A stretch of 39,629 nucleotides of DNA from Candidatus Acetatifactor stercoripullorum (GCA_019114005.1 DXGH01000058.1:1-39629), one strand, 5' to 3'; shown: positions 27,659 through 37,254, counted from the first letter of the stretch. The notes: generated by a model not told the origin, from the sequence alone. Made by a program: numbers and translations.

Positions 27659-28504
27659 ATGGGAAGAAAGAAAATTGGCTTTGCCGCCCGGCTGACGGCT
27701 GCTTTGGCAGTACTTGCTGCGGTCAGCTGTCTGCTTGCCTGGGGCGCGGAGCGCATAAGGGTGCAAAGAGAATATGAAAGCAGGCAGGCAGAGATACTCA
27801 GGCAGGCCAGGGATGCGGAACGCCGGGAAAAGGAACGTACCCTTCAGCGGGCGGCAAAGGACGCTCTTGCCAGAGAAGCAGCACAAAACCCATTAGAAGG
27901 CAGGACGGAAAACGAAATGCCGGACTGGGATGCGCTACGGCAGAAAAATCCTGACATTTACGCATGGATATCCATTCCAGAGATCGGGCTGGAGTATCCG
28001 GTGCTGCAAAATGAGAGAGACGACTATTATTTGAATCACAATTCTGACGGCACGGAGGACGCTTCGGGGAGCATCTATTCCAACTCTTGTAACAGAAAGG
28101 ATTTTTCCGATTTCAATACCATATTGTACGGACATAATATGAAAGACGGGTCCATGTTTGGCAGCCTTTCCAGCATTGGACAGAATCAGCCTGGGGAAAG
28201 CGCTATCTATATTTATATAGAAGAAAAAAAACTAAAATACATTGTTTATGCAGTGGTTGAGTTTTCCGATGTATACCTGCCGGATATGTACGGCGTCCGA
28301 AGCAGCCAGGGCCTGGAAAGCTTTTTGCATGCTGTGGAAAACAGTCCGTCTTTTTATGGGAGCAAAGAGGCACAAGCCGTGGAAGCAGACAGGATATTAA
28401 CTCTGTCTACCTGTACTGGGAGGGATGGAAGCAGGCGCTGTCTGGTGGTTGCCGGTCTGGTACAGGAGTATCCCGCAGAAGCCCTTGCATCAGTGCGGCC
28501 TTAA
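27659..28504 (+). CDS. srtB: Class B sortase
   Basis: A membrane-bound transpeptidase that links secreted proteins to peptidoglycan. The 281 residues have an N-terminal membrane anchor (about 8-30), a charged helical stalk (35-80) and the sortase barrel. The catalytic residues are H159 in LYGHNMKDG, C252 in the TLSTC motif and R259/R260 in SRRCLVVAG. GHNMKDG-MFG and the long helix-containing insertion after the histidine are typical of class B. AGGGG lies eight bases before the ATG. It directly follows the giant pectinase gene on the same strand, so the pectinase is its most likely substrate, though that protein lacks a canonical motif. Confidence 0.93.
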   Translation: MGRKKIGFAARLTAALAVLAAVSCLLAWGAERIRVQREYESRQAEILRQARDAERREKERTLQRAAKDALAREAAQNPLEGRTENEMPDWDALRQKNPDIYAWISIPEIGLEYPVLQNERDDYYLNHNSDGTEDASGSIYSNSCNRKDFSDFNTILYGHNMKDGSMFGSLSSIGQNQPGESAIYIYIEEKKLKYIVYAVVEFSDVYLPDMYGVRSSQGLESFLHAVENSPSFYGSKEAQAVEADRILTLSTCTGRDGSRRCLVVAGLVQEYPAEALASVRP

Positions 28505-28543
28505 AAAAGCATGAAAAAGCTTAAAAAAGCCGTCCAAAAGGTG

Positions 28544-28572
28544 TTGACATTTCCTGACAGCAGTACTATACT
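28544..28572 (+). promoter_or_regulatory. Strong promoter of the rimP-nusA-infB operon
   Basis: TTGACA (28544-28549) and TATACT (28567-28572) are separated by 17 bp, so the -35 is perfect and the -10 differs at one base. Transcription would start near 28579. Confidence 0.9.
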
Positions 28573-28600
28573 ACACTTAAATACGATGATTACTAGAGTA

Positions 28601-28630
28601 AGAGTGGACGTGCGCCACTCTTTCTTCTTT
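28601..28630 (+). terminator. Attenuator-like hairpin in the rimP leader
   Basis: AGAGTGG (28601-28607) pairs with CCACTCT (28615-28621), followed by TTCTTCTTT. The stem is short and the U-tract interrupted, as expected for a weak terminator inside a leader. In Bacillus subtilis, NusA-dependent termination ahead of this operon is reported to autoregulate nusA; a similar role here is inference. Confidence 0.65.
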
Positions 28631-28657
28631 GTGTAAGAACCAAAAAGGAGGAGGCAG

Positions 28658-29122
28658 ATGTCCAGAAGGGAAACCTATGAAATGAAAACCCAGGAGCTGT
28701 TGGAGCCGATTGCACAGGAAAACGGTGTGGAGATTTACGATGTGGAATATGTAAAGGAAGGCAGCGATTATTATCTTCGGGCTTATATCGACAAGGAGGG
28801 CGGAGTGAATATTCTTGACTGTGAAAAGGTCAGCCGCGCATTGTCGGAGGCGCTGGATAAAGAGGATTTTATCCCTGACGCCTATATTCTGGAGGTCAGC
28901 AGTCCGGGGCTTGGCAGAACATTGAAAAAAGATAAGCACTTGGAAAAAAGCATAGGACAGACGGTAGAGGTGAAGCTGTTTTCGCCTGTTGACAAGTGTA
29001 AGGAATTTACAGGTATACTGCAGGGGTTTGATGAGGAGTGCGTCACGATTCTTGAGGGGGATGCGCCAAGAACCTTTGCGCGCCCGCAGATAGCTCTGAT
29101 ACGTCTGGCTCTTGATTTTTAA
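28658..29122 (+). CDS. rimP: Ribosome maturation factor RimP
   Basis: RimP assists assembly of the 30S subunit in the cytosol. The 154 residues show the N-terminal alpha/beta domain (YDVEYVKEGSDYYLRAYID), the motif LEVSSPGLGRTLK and the C-terminal Sm-like domain (GQTVEVKLF). The length is normal. AAAGGAGGAGG lies directly upstream of the ATG. It is the first gene of the conserved operon and follows the attenuator-like leader. Confidence 0.96.
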   Translation: MSRRETYEMKTQELLEPIAQENGVEIYDVEYVKEGSDYYLRAYIDKEGGVNILDCEKVSRALSEALDKEDFIPDAYILEVSSPGLGRTLKKDKHLEKSIGQTVEVKLFSPVDKCKEFTGILQGFDEECVTILEGDAPRTFARPQIALIRLALDF

Positions 29123-29172
29123 ATAGTATGTTGGCGAATAGATAATGGCGGTAAGCCGGAATGGAGGAAATA

Positions 29173-30396
29173 ATGAATAAGGAATTAATGGAAGCGTTGG
29201 ATATCTTGGAGAAGGAGAAGGAGATCAGCAAGGATACCCTGTTTGAGGCCATTGAAAATTCTCTGATGACAGCCTGCAAGAATCATTTTGGCAAGGCGGA
29301 CAATGTGAAGGTGGAAATTGACAGGGAGACCTGTGATTTTGTGGTTTATGCGGAAAAAGAGGTAGTTGACCAAAGAGAGGACGTGCTTGACGACTGCCTT
29401 CAGATCTGCCTGGAGGATGCAAGGGAGATTTCCCAGAAGGCCCAGGTGGGAGATATTCTGAACGTAGAGATACAATCCAAGGAATTTGGGCGGATTGCCA
29501 CACAGAATGCAAAGAATGTAATTCTGCAGAAAATCCGGGAAGAAGAAAGAACCGTTATCTATAACCAGTACTATGAGAAGGAAAGGGATGTGGTGACCGG
29601 TGTGGTACAGCGCTACATTGGAAGAAACATCAGCGTTAATCTGGGCAAGGCGGACGCCATGCTCAGTGAAAATGAGCAGGTAAAGGGAGAGGTGTTCAAG
29701 CCCACGGAGAGAATCAAGGTATATATTCTTGAGGTTAAAAACACGCCAAAGGGGCCTCGCATTAATGTGAGCCGCACCCATCCGGAGCTGGTGAAGCGGC
29801 TGTTTGAGTCAGAGGTGACGGAAATCAAGGATGGAACGGTGGAGATCAAGAGCATTGCCAGAGAGGCGGGCAGCCGTACTAAAATTGCTGTCTGGAGCAA
29901 CAACCCCAATGTGGATGCGGTGGGGGCCTGCGTCGGCATGAACGGAGCCAGAGTAAACGCCATAGTGGAGGAGCTGAGAGGTGAAAAGATCGATATTGTG
30001 AACTGGGATGAAAATCCGGGCAATCTGATTCAGAATGCGCTGTCTCCTGCGAAGATAGTGGCTGTGTTTGCGGATCCGGACGAAAAGACCGCCAAGGTAG
30101 TGGTTCCCGATTATCAGCTTTCCCTTGCAATCGGCAAGGAGGGACAAAATGCGAGACTGGCTGCAAGACTGACCGGCTACAAAATAGATATCAAATCCGA
30201 AACCCAGGCAAAGGATGCGCCCGGCTTCCGTTATGAGGATTACATGGACGATTACGAGGAAGAGGAGTATCTGGAGGACGGTGCGGAGTACGAATACGCG
30301 CAGGATGAGAATCCAGAGGAAACTGATGTGGAAGAAGTGGAAGCGGAGAGCGTTCCTGTAGAAGCTGGCGGCGACGGAGAGTTTGACGAGGAGTAA
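29173..30396 (+). CDS. nusA: Transcription termination/antitermination factor NusA
   Basis: NusA binds RNA polymerase and controls pausing, termination and antitermination. The ATG at 29173 (MNKELMEAL) was chosen over 29161 because GGAGG sits between them at correct spacing and the family starts this way. The 407 residues contain the N-terminal polymerase-binding domain, an S1 domain (about 133-200, with VVTGVVQRYIGRNISVNLG) and two KH domains including VGMNGARVNAI and the GKEGQNARLAARLTG loop. They end in a tail of about 60 residues that is strongly acidic and tyrosine-rich. Firmicute NusA lacks the extra C-terminal repeats of the E. coli protein, as here. Confidence 0.97.
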   Translation: MNKELMEALDILEKEKEISKDTLFEAIENSLMTACKNHFGKADNVKVEIDRETCDFVVYAEKEVVDQREDVLDDCLQICLEDAREISQKAQVGDILNVEIQSKEFGRIATQNAKNVILQKIREEERTVIYNQYYEKERDVVTGVVQRYIGRNISVNLGKADAMLSENEQVKGEVFKPTERIKVYILEVKNTPKGPRINVSRTHPELVKRLFESEVTEIKDGTVEIKSIAREAGSRTKIAVWSNNPNVDAVGACVGMNGARVNAIVEELRGEKIDIVNWDENPGNLIQNALSPAKIVAVFADPDEKTAKVVVPDYQLSLAIGKEGQNARLAARLTGYKIDIKSETQAKDAPGFRYEDYMDDYEEEEYLEDGAEYEYAQDENPEETDVEEVEAESVPVEAGGDGEFDEE

Positions 30397-30404
30397 GATT
30401 TTTT

Positions 30405-30677
30405 ATGGCGAAAAAGGTTCCTTTGAGGCGGTGTGTAGGCTGCGGTGAGATGAAGGGAAAAAAGGACATGATAAGAGTCCTGAAAACGGCTGAGGATCAG
30501 ATATGTCTGGATACCACAGGCAAAAAAAACGGGCGGGGCGCATATCTTTGTAAGAGCGGGGAGTGCCTTCGCCTTGCCCGGGAGAACAAAGGATTGGAGC
30601 GTTCCTTCAAGATGCGCATTCCCGCCCAGGTATATGATATGTTGGAAAAGGAGTTTGAGGAGCTTGGCACAGAATAA
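30405..30677 (+). CDS. rnpM: YlxR/RnpM (DUF448) RNA-binding protein
   Basis: A 90-residue basic cytosolic protein of the YlxR family, recently described in Bacillus subtilis as a modulator of RNase P (RnpM). The family signature PLRRCVGCGEMKGKKDMIRV lies at the N-terminus, followed by GRGAYLC and a conserved basic region. It lies eight bases after nusA and overlaps ylxQ at its 3' end, the normal place in this operon. Confidence 0.94.
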   Translation: MAKKVPLRRCVGCGEMKGKKDMIRVLKTAEDQICLDTTGKKNGRGAYLCKSGECLRLARENKGLERSFKMRIPAQVYDMLEKEFEELGTE

Positions 30678-31026
30678 AATTTTATCTCTGTTGGGACTTG
30701 CGATGAGAGGGCGCAACCTGGCCAGCGGTGAATTTCAGACGCTGGAATCAGTAAAGAATGGTTCAGCCATGCTGGTAATTATTGCCAGGGACGCATCAGC
30801 GAATACCAAAAAATTATTTACTGATAAATGTTCCTTTTATGGGGTCCCGGTTTATGAGTACAGCACGAAGGAAGAGCTGGGCCGGGCCATCGGAAAGGAA
30901 ATGAGATCTTCTCTGGGAGTACGCAATGCGGGACTGGCAGACGCGATCATCAAACAGTTGGAAATGAAGGAATATGCCGGTGATGGCAGAAATGGAGGAA
31001 AGCATGGCGAAAATAAAGATACATGA
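30664..31026 (+). CDS. ylxQ: YlxQ, L7Ae-family ribosomal-type RNA-binding protein
   Basis: A 120-residue L7Ae/L30e/S12e-like protein that probably binds kink-turn RNA. The family start matches [19 protein letters not shown], so the TTG at 30664 was chosen; AAAAGGAG lies ten bases upstream inside rnpM. A longer frame from 30574 reads through rnpM in another phase and is not supported. Downstream, [16 protein letters not shown] is the typical L7Ae core. It overlaps rnpM by 14 bases and infB by 23 bases, suggesting tight translational coupling. Confidence 0.88.
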   Translation: MAQNKILSLLGLAMRGRNLASGEFQTLESVKNGSAMLVIIARDASANTKKLFTDKCSFYGVPVYEYSTKEELGRAIGKEMRSSLGVRNAGLADAIIKQLEMKEYAGDGRNGGKHGENKDT

Positions 31027-33958
31027 ACTCGCGAAAGAATTAGATAAGCAAAGCAAGGATATCATAAGTTTTTTACAGGAAAAAGGAATAGAGGCCAAGG
31101 CAGCGCAAAGCTCCATTGAGGAGGATGCGGCGCAGATGGTGAGAAAGGCATTTGGAAAGGCGCAGGCTCCCCAGGCGGAAGCTGCACAGCCCTCCAGGAC
31201 AGAGACTCCCAAGGCAGAGCCTTCCAAAGGGGAGGCTTCTCAGACTGAGGCAGCGAAAGCACCGGATGCTCCAAAGGCAGCTGCTGCCCCGGCGAAGGCA
31301 GAGGGACAGTCTCAGCCGCCTAAGAAGAAAAAGAAAATTATTTTCGTCAGCAATCCTCAAAATTCCAAGATGCCTGGACAAAAACAGGGAGGACAGCCAA
31401 ACCGGCCAGCAGGCCAGCAGGCCAGAACAGGCGGACAGCAAAACAGAAGCCAGAGCAGCTATAACAGCAGGCCAAGAGCTGAGGCTCCGGTGCGTCCCAT
31501 AAAGCCTCTGACGCCCCCTTCTCCCACGCCCAGTGTGCAGATGGTTCCCAGCAATAAAAACCAGCCCTCCAGGCCTCGGGCAGATAAGCCTAAGAATCAG
31601 GAGCCTGCAAACAGCCAGGCACAGACACAAGCTCAGGCAAAGCCAGGCACACAGCCGCAGCAGGCTGTAAGACCGGACAGACCCGTGCGGGATGGACAGG
31701 GTCAGGACAATCGCAGCCGCGACGGCAGAGGACAGGGCAGCAGGCCCCAGAATCAGGAGGGACGCCAGCAGGGCCAGCCGGGAAGAGGAGGCGCTTCAAA
31801 TGGAAGATATCAAAACGGCGAGAGACAAAGCGGGTTCCAGAGACCTGGCAGACCGGGTGCGGAAGGCGGTCAGAGCGGTCAGGGTGACCGCCGCAGCGGC
31901 GGCGGCAGTCAGGGCGGCGGCCGCGGCTTTAACAATTCGAACCGCGATAATAGAGGAATGCGCTCGTCAGGCACAAATGGGACGGGAAGCGGACCCAGAG
32001 ATAATAAGCCGGGCAAGAGCTTTGCTTCTGAGGCTCCGTCCAAGGATATGGAGAAGAAGCGGGAGGAAGAAAAGAGACGCTTCAGCCAGGAGAGAGATAA
32101 GCGCTCCAGGAAAGATCATATCTATGAAGAAGAGGAGGCGTTGAAGAATAAGCCCGGAAGGTTCATTAAGCCGGAAAAGAAGAAGGAAGAGACGGCGGAA
32201 GAGGTGATCAAGGTGATCACACTGCCTGAGACCATCACCATAAAGGATTTGGCGGATAAGATGAAGCTTCAGCCCTCCGCCATTGTGAAAAAACTGTTCC
32301 TGGAAGGAAAAATCGTTACGGTAAACCAGGAGATTTCCTATGAGGACGCGGAGAATATCGCTATGGAATATGATATTCTGTGTGAGAAGGAAGTTAAGGT
32401 GGACGTGATCGAGGAGCTCTTAAAGGAAGAGGATGAGGACGAAGCCAATCTGGTGGAAAGACCGCCCGTTATCTGCGTTATGGGACATGTGGATCATGGA
32501 AAGACCTCTTTGCTTGACGCCATCCGCAAGACAAATGTAACGGACAAGGAGGCCGGCGGTATTACACAGCATATCGGTGCGTATACTGTAAATGTAGGCG
32601 AGCGGAAAATTACATTTTTGGATACGCCCGGCCACGAGGCGTTTACCGCAATGCGTATGCGGGGCGCTAATTCCACAGATATTGCAATTCTGGTGGTGGC
32701 GGCGGATGACGGTGTGATGCCTCAGACGGTGGAGGCAATCAATCATGCCAAGGCAGCCGGTATTGAGATCATTGTGGCAGTAAATAAAATAGATAAGCCC
32801 TCTGCAAATATTGATCGTGTGAAGCAGGAGCTGGCGGAGTATGAGCTGATTCCCGAGGACTGGGGCGGCAGCACTGTATTTGCGCCGGTGTCTGCAAAGA
32901 CCGGAGAGGGCATAGAGCAGCTTCTGGAGATGATTCTGCTGACCGCAGACATTCTGGAGCTGAAGGCGAACCCCAACAGACGGGCCAGAGGCCTTGTCAT
33001 CGAGGCAGAGCTGGACAAAGGCCGGGGACCTGTGGCTACCGTGCTGGTGCAGAAGGGAACCCTTCATGTGGGAGATTTTGTTTCGGCGGGAGCAAGCCAT
33101 GGAAAAGTGAGAGCCATGGTGGACGACAAGGGAAGACGGGTAAAAGAGGCAGGACCTTCCACGCCCGTTGAAATTCTCGGCTTGTCCGATGTGCCCAGCG
33201 CAGGAGAGGTATTCCTGGCCCATGACAGCGACAAGACGGCTAAGTCTTACGCGGAGACCTACCTTGCTCAGAATAAAGAGAAGATGCTTGAGGAAACTAA
33301 GGGCAGAATGTCTCTGGATGATTTGTTCTCCCAGATCAAGGAGGGCAATTTAAAGGAACTGAATTTGATTGTGAAGGCGGATGTACAGGGAAGCGTGGAG
33401 GCTGTGAAGCAGTCTTTGATGAAGCTGTCCAACGAGGAAGTGGTAGTGAAGTGCATTCATGGCGGCGTGGGCGCCATCAACGAGTCCGACGTAACCCTGG
33501 CCAGCGCATCCAATGCTATCATTATCGGTTTTAACGTAAGACCTGATGCCACGGCAAAGGCCACTGCAGAACGGGAAGGCGTGGACGTAAGGCTTTACAA
33601 GGTGATTTATCAGGCCATCGAGGATATTGAGGCAGCTATGAAGGGAATGCTTGATCCTGTATTTGAGGAGAAGGTGATCGGCCATGCGGAGGTGCGTCAG
33701 ATTTTCAAGGCTTCCGCTATCGGAAACATTGCAGGCGCCTATGTGCTTGACGGTGAATTCCTAAGAGGCTGCAAGATTCGTATCAGCAGAGAGGGCAAGC
33801 AGATTTACGAAGGCGCGCTGGCGTCATTAAAGAGATTTAAGGATGATGTAAAAGAAGTGAAGGCGGGATTCGAGTGCGGTCTTGTGTTTGAGGGCTTCGA
33901 CCAGATGCAGGAGTTTGATATCGTAGAGGCCTATATTATGGTTGAAGTGCCGCGATAG
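31004..33958 (+). CDS. infB: Translation initiation factor IF-2
   Basis: IF-2 is the GTPase that brings initiator tRNA to the 30S subunit and promotes subunit joining. The ATG at 31004 ([10 protein letters not shown]) follows GGAGG; a start at 30974 would add a non-family leader. The 984 residues begin with an IF2-N domain (1-50). A low-complexity linker of about 350 residues, rich in Gln, Gly, Arg, Pro and Ala, follows, then a second IF2-N domain. The G domain has GHVDHGKT (494-501), the switch DTPGHEAFT and NKID, and the C-terminal domains follow. The long linker makes it larger than the Bacillus protein but is common in Lachnospiraceae. Confidence 0.97.
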   Translation: MAKIKIHELAKELDKQSKDIISFLQEKGIEAKAAQSSIEEDAAQMVRKAFGKAQAPQAEAAQPSRTETPKAEPSKGEASQTEAAKAPDAPKAAAAPAKAEGQSQPPKKKKKIIFVSNPQNSKMPGQKQGGQPNRPAGQQARTGGQQNRSQSSYNSRPRAEAPVRPIKPLTPPSPTPSVQMVPSNKNQPSRPRADKPKNQEPANSQAQTQAQAKPGTQPQQAVRPDRPVRDGQGQDNRSRDGRGQGSRPQNQEGRQQGQPGRGGASNGRYQNGERQSGFQRPGRPGAEGGQSGQGDRRSGGGSQGGGRGFNNSNRDNRGMRSSGTNGTGSGPRDNKPGKSFASEAPSKDMEKKREEEKRRFSQERDKRSRKDHIYEEEEALKNKPGRFIKPEKKKEETAEEVIKVITLPETITIKDLADKMKLQPSAIVKKLFLEGKIVTVNQEISYEDAENIAMEYDILCEKEVKVDVIEELLKEEDEDEANLVERPPVICVMGHVDHGKTSLLDAIRKTNVTDKEAGGITQHIGAYTVNVGERKITFLDTPGHEAFTAMRMRGANSTDIAILVVAADDGVMPQTVEAINHAKAAGIEIIVAVNKIDKPSANIDRVKQELAEYELIPEDWGGSTVFAPVSAKTGEGIEQLLEMILLTADILELKANPNRRARGLVIEAELDKGRGPVATVLVQKGTLHVGDFVSAGASHGKVRAMVDDKGRRVKEAGPSTPVEILGLSDVPSAGEVFLAHDSDKTAKSYAETYLAQNKEKMLEETKGRMSLDDLFSQIKEGNLKELNLIVKADVQGSVEAVKQSLMKLSNEEVVVKCIHGGVGAINESDVTLASASNAIIIGFNVRPDATAKATAEREGVDVRLYKVIYQAIEDIEAAMKGMLDPVFEEKVIGHAEVRQIFKASAIGNIAGAYVLDGEFLRGCKIRISREGKQIYEGALASLKRFKDDVKEVKAGFECGLVFEGFDQMQEFDIVEAYIMVEVPR

Positions 33959-33995
33959 AGGAATCCGTCCGCCGAAAACAGACAGGATTGAGAGT

Positions 33996-34430
33996 ATGAG
34001 AAAGAATAGTGTAAAAAATACCCGTATCAACGGGGAGGTGCAGAGAGTTTTGGCGGAAACCATCCGCGGACAGATTAAGGACCCCCGTATCAGTCCGTGG
34101 ACAAGCGTGGTGGCAGTGGAGGTTGCCCCTGATTTGAAAAGCTGCAAGGCGTGGATCAGTGTGCTTGGTGGAAAAGAAGAGCGGGAGGCTACTCTGGAGG
34201 GTCTAAAAAGCGCGGAAGGCTTTTTAAGGATGAAGCTGGCAAAGACCATCAATCTGCGCAATACGCCGGAAATCACCTTTGTGATGGACCAATCTATTGA
34301 ATATGGGGTGAATATGTCCCGCAAAATTGATGAGGTGATGACCAGGGACGCCGCCGGTGAGACAAATGAGGATGGGAAAGAAACGCCCATCCCGTCCGAG
34401 CCGGAGAATTTCGGGGAGGAGGAAGCATGA
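33996..34430 (+). CDS. rbfA: Ribosome-binding factor A
   Basis: RbfA is a cold-shock-linked factor for maturation of 16S rRNA at the 5' end and of the 30S subunit. The ATG at 33996 follows AGGATTGAGAGT; an in-frame TTG at 33942 lies inside infB and is unlikely. The 144 residues hold the KH-like fold with RINGEVQRVLAETIRGQIKDP at the start, VEVAPDLKSCKAWISVLG in the middle and TPEITFVMDQSIEYG near the end. An acidic tail of about 25 residues is added. Its stop overlaps the next start (ATGA). Confidence 0.95.
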   Translation: MRKNSVKNTRINGEVQRVLAETIRGQIKDPRISPWTSVVAVEVAPDLKSCKAWISVLGGKEEREATLEGLKSAEGFLRMKLAKTINLRNTPEITFVMDQSIEYGVNMSRKIDEVMTRDAAGETNEDGKETPIPSEPENFGEEEA

Positions 34431-35383
34431 ACCTACTGGAAGAATGCAGGAGTGCAAAGAGAATCGGCATCGGTGGCCATATCCGCCCGGACGGGGATTG
34501 CGTGGGTGCCTGCCTGGCCCTTGGGCGATATCTGAAAAAAGAGCTTCCCGGTGCGTTTGTAAAGGTGTTTTTGGAAAAGCCTGCCGACGTGTTTCAGGAA
34601 ATAGCAGGCTTTGAAGAGATCGACAGCGACTTTGGGGCCCAGGAGCCCTTCGACGTGTTTTTTGCCTTGGACTGCGGTGCGGACCGCCTGGGAGAGGCTG
34701 AGGACTACTTTGCAAATGCGGGAAAGAAAATCAATATTGACCATCATGTGAGCAACAGCGGAAGCGGGGATATCAATGTGATCAAGCCAAAGATCGGTTC
34801 CACCTGTGAGGTGCTTTATGATCTGTTTGAGGCAGATAAGCTTGACAGGGAGATCGCCATGGCCCTATATATTGGAATCATCCATGATACCGGGGTTTTT
34901 CAATATTCCAACACAACGCCGGATACGCTTAAAAAGGCTTCCGCACTGATTGCCTACGGCTTTGATTTCCCCAGGCTGATTCAGGAAACCTTTTATCAGA
35001 AAACCTACGTGCAGGCTCAGGTGATGGGCCGGGCCCTTATGGAGAGCATCCGCTTTTTGGATGGAAGATGTATTGTCAGCGCCCTGGATAAAAAGACCAT
35101 GGAATTTTATAATGTGGAGCCCAAGGACCTGGATGGCATCGTGAGTCAGCTTAGGAATATTAAAGGCATCAGCTGCGCTATTTTCATGTATCAGACAGGC
35201 ACGCTGGAATATAAGGTAAGTCTGCGCACCGATGAGAAGGTGGACGCGGCTAAGGTCGCCGCCTATTTTGGCGGAGGCGGCCATGTGCGGGCTGCGGGCT
35301 GCACCATGCGGGGAACCTTCCACGACTGTGTAAATAACCTGTCCTTACATATTGAAAAGCAGTTGAATGGAGAAAACAGTTGA
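34427..35383 (+). CDS. nrnA: DHH-DHHA1 phosphoesterase, NrnA-like (oligoribonuclease/pAp phosphatase)
   Basis: A Mn2+-dependent cytosolic phosphoesterase that degrades nano-RNA and possibly pAp. The 318 residues carry the DHH motifs: HIRPDGDCVGA, ALDCGADRLGE, NIDHHVSN and HDTGVFQYSNT. A C-terminal DHHA1 domain with GGGGHVRAAGC follows. The start overlaps the rbfA stop by four bases (ATGA), indicating coupled translation. This position between rbfA and truB is usual for the Firmicute operon. The alternative, a cyclic-di-AMP-type phosphodiesterase (GdpP-like), is unlikely because no membrane, PAS or GGDEF part is present. Confidence 0.9.
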   Translation: MNLLEECRSAKRIGIGGHIRPDGDCVGACLALGRYLKKELPGAFVKVFLEKPADVFQEIAGFEEIDSDFGAQEPFDVFFALDCGADRLGEAEDYFANAGKKINIDHHVSNSGSGDINVIKPKIGSTCEVLYDLFEADKLDREIAMALYIGIIHDTGVFQYSNTTPDTLKKASALIAYGFDFPRLIQETFYQKTYVQAQVMGRALMESIRFLDGRCIVSALDKKTMEFYNVEPKDLDGIVSQLRNIKGISCAIFMYQTGTLEYKVSLRTDEKVDAAKVAAYFGGGGHVRAAGCTMRGTFHDCVNNLSLHIEKQLNGENS

Positions 35384-35384
35384 T

Positions 35385-36281
35385 ATGTTAAGCGGCATCA
35401 TAGTGATCGATAAGGAGCCTGGCTTTACGTCTCACGACGTGGTGGCAAAAATGCGCGGTATTTGCGGACAAAGAAAAATCGGACACACGGGCACCCTGGA
35501 CCCTATGGCCACGGGTGTGCTGCCTGTGTGCCTGGGAAATGCTACAAAGCTGTGCGATCTGCTCACCGAAAAGGATAAGGAGTATGAAGCGCAGCTTTTG
35601 CTGGGAGTCACCACGGACACCCAGGATGTGACGGGCAGAGAGCTTTCGCGCAGGGAGGTTTCCCTGAACGAGGAACAGGTGAGGGAGGCCGTTTACTCCT
35701 TTCAGGGGGAGTACAGCCAGATACCGCCCATGTATTCGGCAATAAAAGTAAATGGAAAACGGCTCTATCAGCTTGCAAGACAGGGAAAGGAAGTGGAGAG
35801 GCAGGCGCGAAGGGTGACCATTGGGAAGATCGAAATATTGGATGTAAGCCTTCCTTTGGTTACCATCCGGGTTTTGTGCTCAAAGGGAACCTACATCAGA
35901 ACCCTCTGTGCAGATATCGGAGAAAAGCTGGGCTGCGGAGGCGTCATGAAAAGTCTCACCAGAACCAGGTCGGGAAGCTTTTTTCTGAAGGATGCGGTTA
36001 CGCTTTCCAAACTGGAAGCGCTCCGGGACCAAAACCGCCTGGAAGAGGTTTTGATACCGCCGGATCAGGTGTTTGCATCCAACCCGCTTTTGCATGTACT
36101 GGAAGCATATCAGAGCCTTGTGGAAAATGGGAACCCTGTCTATGTGGAGCAGACCAGGGAGAAGAAGGCTTTTGGACCGGGGGAATGGGTGAGAATCTAT
36201 CGGTCGGATGAAAGCTTTGCAGGCATTTACGCCTATGACGAGCAGCGCAGGCAGTACAGACCGGTAAAAATGTTTCTGTAA
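35385..36281 (+). CDS. truB: tRNA pseudouridine(55) synthase TruB
   Basis: TruB converts U55 to pseudouridine in the T-loop of tRNAs. The ATG at 35385 fits the family start (MLSGIIVIDKEPGFTSHDVV). A 35367 ATG would add six residues and lacks a ribosome site; a GGAG serving 35385 lies 12 bases upstream. The catalytic aspartate is D39 in HTGTLDPMATG. The thumb loop (Y-AIKVNGKRLY) and the motif CSKGTYIRTLCADIG are intact, with a small C-terminal PUA-like part. The 298 residues are normal. It starts just after the nrnA stop. Confidence 0.95.
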   Translation: MLSGIIVIDKEPGFTSHDVVAKMRGICGQRKIGHTGTLDPMATGVLPVCLGNATKLCDLLTEKDKEYEAQLLLGVTTDTQDVTGRELSRREVSLNEEQVREAVYSFQGEYSQIPPMYSAIKVNGKRLYQLARQGKEVERQARRVTIGKIEILDVSLPLVTIRVLCSKGTYIRTLCADIGEKLGCGGVMKSLTRTRSGSFFLKDAVTLSKLEALRDQNRLEEVLIPPDQVFASNPLLHVLEAYQSLVENGNPVYVEQTREKKAFGPGEWVRIYRSDESFAGIYAYDEQRRQYRPVKMFL

Positions 36282-36317
36282 AATACCAATCGCGTAACGG
36301 AAGGTGTGTTAAGTCAG

Positions 36318-37232
36318 TTGGAAATTATAACAGGTACAACAGATTTTTTTCTGGAGAAGGAGACAGCGGCTGCAATTGGGAAATTTGACGGGGTCCATAT
36401 CGGGCATAGAAGGCTTTTGGAGGAGGTTTTAAGCTGTAAGGCGCAAGGACTTGCCGCCTGTGTATTTACCTTTGAGCCGGCGCCGGCCGTGCTGTTTGGG
36501 ACAGGCGACGGAAAGGAGCTTACCACCAGAGAGGAAAAGCGGGCTCTCTTTGAACGGATGGGCGTGGACATTCTGGTGGAATTTCCCCTGACGAAGCAGA
36601 CGGCTGCCATGCCTCCGGAGATTTTTGTGTCGGACGTTTTGGCGAGAAGGATGAACGTAAGGTTTATAGCTGCCGGAAGGGATTTGTCCTTCGGGGCCGG
36701 GGGACGGGGAAATGCTGCTCTTTTGCAGTCATTATCCCAAGATTTGGGGTATGAAGTGAAAATAATAGAGAAGGTGTGCTTTCAGGGAAAAGAGGTCAGC
36801 TCCACATACATCAAAAGCCAGGTAGAGGCGGGGAATATGAAGCTTGTGGAGCAGCTTCTGGGCATGCCTTATCCAATTATGGGAAAGGTAGTACACGGAA
36901 ACCGTATTGGAAGAACCCTGGGGTTTCCCACGGTAAATCTGGTTCCCGGGGAGAGCAAGCTGCTTCCACCCAATGGTGTTTATTATTCCCAGGTCCGTTA
37001 TGGAAGCAGAAAATACCGGGCCATCAGCAACGTGGGGTATAAGCCCACAGTGACAAACGAGAGAGTGCTGGGAGTGGAATCCTATCTATATGATTTTGAT
37101 CAGGAAATCTACGAGGAATCTGTAGAGGTTTATCTTCTGGGCTTCCGGCGACCTGAAAAGCGGTTTGAGGGCTTGGAGGAATTGAAAAAACAACTGAAAG
37201 AGGATATAGAGGCGGGGCTGCGGTTTGCTTAA
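36318..37232 (+). CDS. ribF: Bifunctional riboflavin kinase/FAD synthetase
   Basis: RibF phosphorylates riboflavin to FMN and adenylates FMN to FAD. The TTG at 36318 (family-like start ...EIITGTTDF) is favoured. A GTG at 36306 lies one base from the AAGG ribosome site and is too close, so a weak or non-ATG start is likely either way. The N-terminal nucleotidyltransferase has GKFDGVHIGHRRLL (21-34) and the second motif SSTYIKSQV. The C-terminal kinase has GKVVHGNRIGRTLGFPTVNL and NVGYKPTV. The 304 residues match the family. It is the last gene of the operon, with a terminator overlapping its stop. Confidence 0.94.
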   Translation: MEIITGTTDFFLEKETAAAIGKFDGVHIGHRRLLEEVLSCKAQGLAACVFTFEPAPAVLFGTGDGKELTTREEKRALFERMGVDILVEFPLTKQTAAMPPEIFVSDVLARRMNVRFIAAGRDLSFGAGGRGNAALLQSLSQDLGYEVKIIEKVCFQGKEVSSTYIKSQVEAGNMKLVEQLLGMPYPIMGKVVHGNRIGRTLGFPTVNLVPGESKLLPPNGVYYSQVRYGSRKYRAISNVGYKPTVTNERVLGVESYLYDFDQEIYEESVEVYLLGFRRPEKRFEGLEELKKQLKEDIEAGLRFA

Positions 37233-37254
37233 GGAGCAAAGCCGCAGCCTTTTT
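37216..37254 (+). terminator. Intrinsic terminator of the rimP-ribF operon
   Basis: GGCTGCGGTTTGCT (from 37216, inside the last ribF codons) pairs with AGCAAAGCCGCAGCC with one bulged base, followed by TTTTT. It overlaps the ribF stop codon. Confidence 0.9.

Noticed and set aside
30574..30663. Longer N-terminus for YlxQ
   Set aside because: This segment reads through rnpM in another frame and does not match the family, which begins at the TTG at 30664.
31100..32130. Repeat array or foreign insert within infB
   Set aside because: The Gln/Gly/Arg-rich stretch is in frame, encodes the usual disordered IF-2 linker and shows no regular repeat unit.
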